DNA from: Synechococcus sp. 1G10
Lineage (GTDB): Bacteria; Cyanobacteriota; Cyanobacteriia; PCC-6307; Cyanobiaceae
Direction of reading: 5' to 3'
NCBI RefSeq assembly: GCF_002252625.1
Contig: NZ_NQKW01000002.1
Coordinates: forward strand, 124,001 to 188,000
Length of the DNA stretch: 64,000 nucleotides
Made by a program: the position numbers and the translations under genes. Shown piece by piece: positions 63,608 through 64,000 of the stretch. Below the pieces are notes generated by a model. It worked only from the letters and a program-made list of their open reading frames with translations, made no database searches and had not been told where the DNA came from. The first letter of the stretch is position 1, and each line of letters begins with the position of its first letter.

Positions 63608-64000
63608 TGCATCCCTCGTCTCCCCCCACCACCAGCCTCAGCCCCCGCCAGGCCCGCCAGTTGGTGGAAACTGCCTATCTGGCCTCAGCCACCGCCCTGC
63701 TCTGGGCGGGCCTCTACTACCTGCCCGTGGGGGGAGCCCTGTTTCGACTGGCCCTGCCCCTCCCCCTGGCCCTTCTGCAGGTGCGTCAGGGCTGGAGGTC
63801 CGGTTGGGAGGGGGCGGTGGTGGCGTCTCTGCTGCTGGTGGCGCTGATGGGCCCGATCCGTGGGCCCCTGGTGCTTTTCCCCTACGGACTGCTGGCCCTG
63901 TGGCTTGGTTGGGGCTGGGGTGCCCGGCGCAGCTGGTGGCTCACCTGGGGCGTGGGCCTGCTGATCGGCAGTGGTGGCTTTCTGGTGCGGGTGGCAGTTC
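63608..64000 (+). CDS. DUF2232 membrane protein, truncated by the window edge
   Basis: From ATG 63608 the frame is open for 131 codons to the window end. An N-terminal segment of about 20 residues (SLSPRQARQLVETAYLASAT) leads into at least four hydrophobic helices, including YYLPVGGALFRLALPLPLAL and WEGAVVASLLLVALMGPIRG. The start of DUF2232 proteins, near-universal in cyanobacteria, looks like this. They are YbbM-like membrane proteins of unknown function. It follows the lipoprotein by 11 bases. Confidence 0.75.

Noticed and set aside
1-64000. CRISPR arrays, prophage genes, integrase/attachment sites
   Set aside because: No regularly spaced repeats, phage structural genes or integrase were seen in the window; the only mobile trace is the IS5 remnant.

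Overview
This 64 kb window is chromosomal DNA of a high-GC unicellular cyanobacterium, most likely a picocyanobacterium of the Cyanobium/Synechococcus type. The evidence is the gene set: NdhB, a Vipp1/IM30-type PspA, Ycf46, a C-DES-type cysteine/cystine lyase, and DUF4359, DUF1400 and DUF2808 proteins. The TrpC N-terminus looks typical of this group. Genes are densely packed with many 4-nt ATGA/GTGA overlaps, tRNAs lack an encoded CCA, and the cyanobacterial octamer GCGATCGC recurs.

Layout. At 0-4 kb a leftward cell-wall and division operon runs miaB, ddl, an unknown membrane protein, ftsQ and the start of ftsZ. At 4-6.3 kb a divergent pair resembles the D-glutamate pathway enzymes DgcA (enolase superfamily) and DgcN (DUF1611). 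The two divergent operons are separated by a nearly perfect 40-bp palindrome. At 6.2-9.7 kb lie tRNA-His, a DUF4359 protein, a cytosine-deaminase-like amidohydrolase and a GlcD-like flavoprotein. At 9.7-15 kb, leftward, are a pentapeptide-repeat protein, folC, argD, tRNA-Leu(CAA) and murA, followed by rightward tRNA-Leu(CAG). At 14.6-23.1 kb are a small unknown gene, an rRNA methyltransferase, lpdA, trpC, an exported BNR-repeat protein, rpsD (leftward), yidD, a glutaredoxin-like gene, murE and aqpZ.

From 23 to 39 kb the window is more accessory. It holds small exported unknowns, a cysteine lyase, a P-type H+-ATPase with PPK2, APC and MFS transporters, an AraC regulator, CbpM/CbpA chaperones and a VIT-type transporter. 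A decayed IS5-family transposase and a frameshifted DUF1400 alpha/beta hydrolase follow, then about 1.2 kb of nearly gene-free DNA. At 39.1-42.6 kb, xfp-ackA forms a phosphoketolase/acetate kinase module.

From 42.6 to 48.8 kb there is a long leftward housekeeping run: sppA, aroH, DUF2808, rpmH, rnpA, a PH-domain gene, yidC, a yceD-like gene and ycf46. From 48.9 kb to the end come EamA, GT4 and GT39 (rightward), dciA (leftward), vipp1, thioredoxin, an aminotransferase, a biotin ligase and an M23 peptidase, then ndhB with an ABC ATPase (leftward), then topA, a lipoprotein and a partial DUF2232 gene.

I found no CRISPR array, prophage or obvious defence island. The observations most worth following are the start-to-start palindrome, the DgcA/DgcN-like pair, a CTG start for folC, an Ig-like insertion in YidC, the zinc ribbon on DciA and the homopolymer frameshift in the hydrolase. 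All function calls come from reading the sequence against remembered families; no database search was run.
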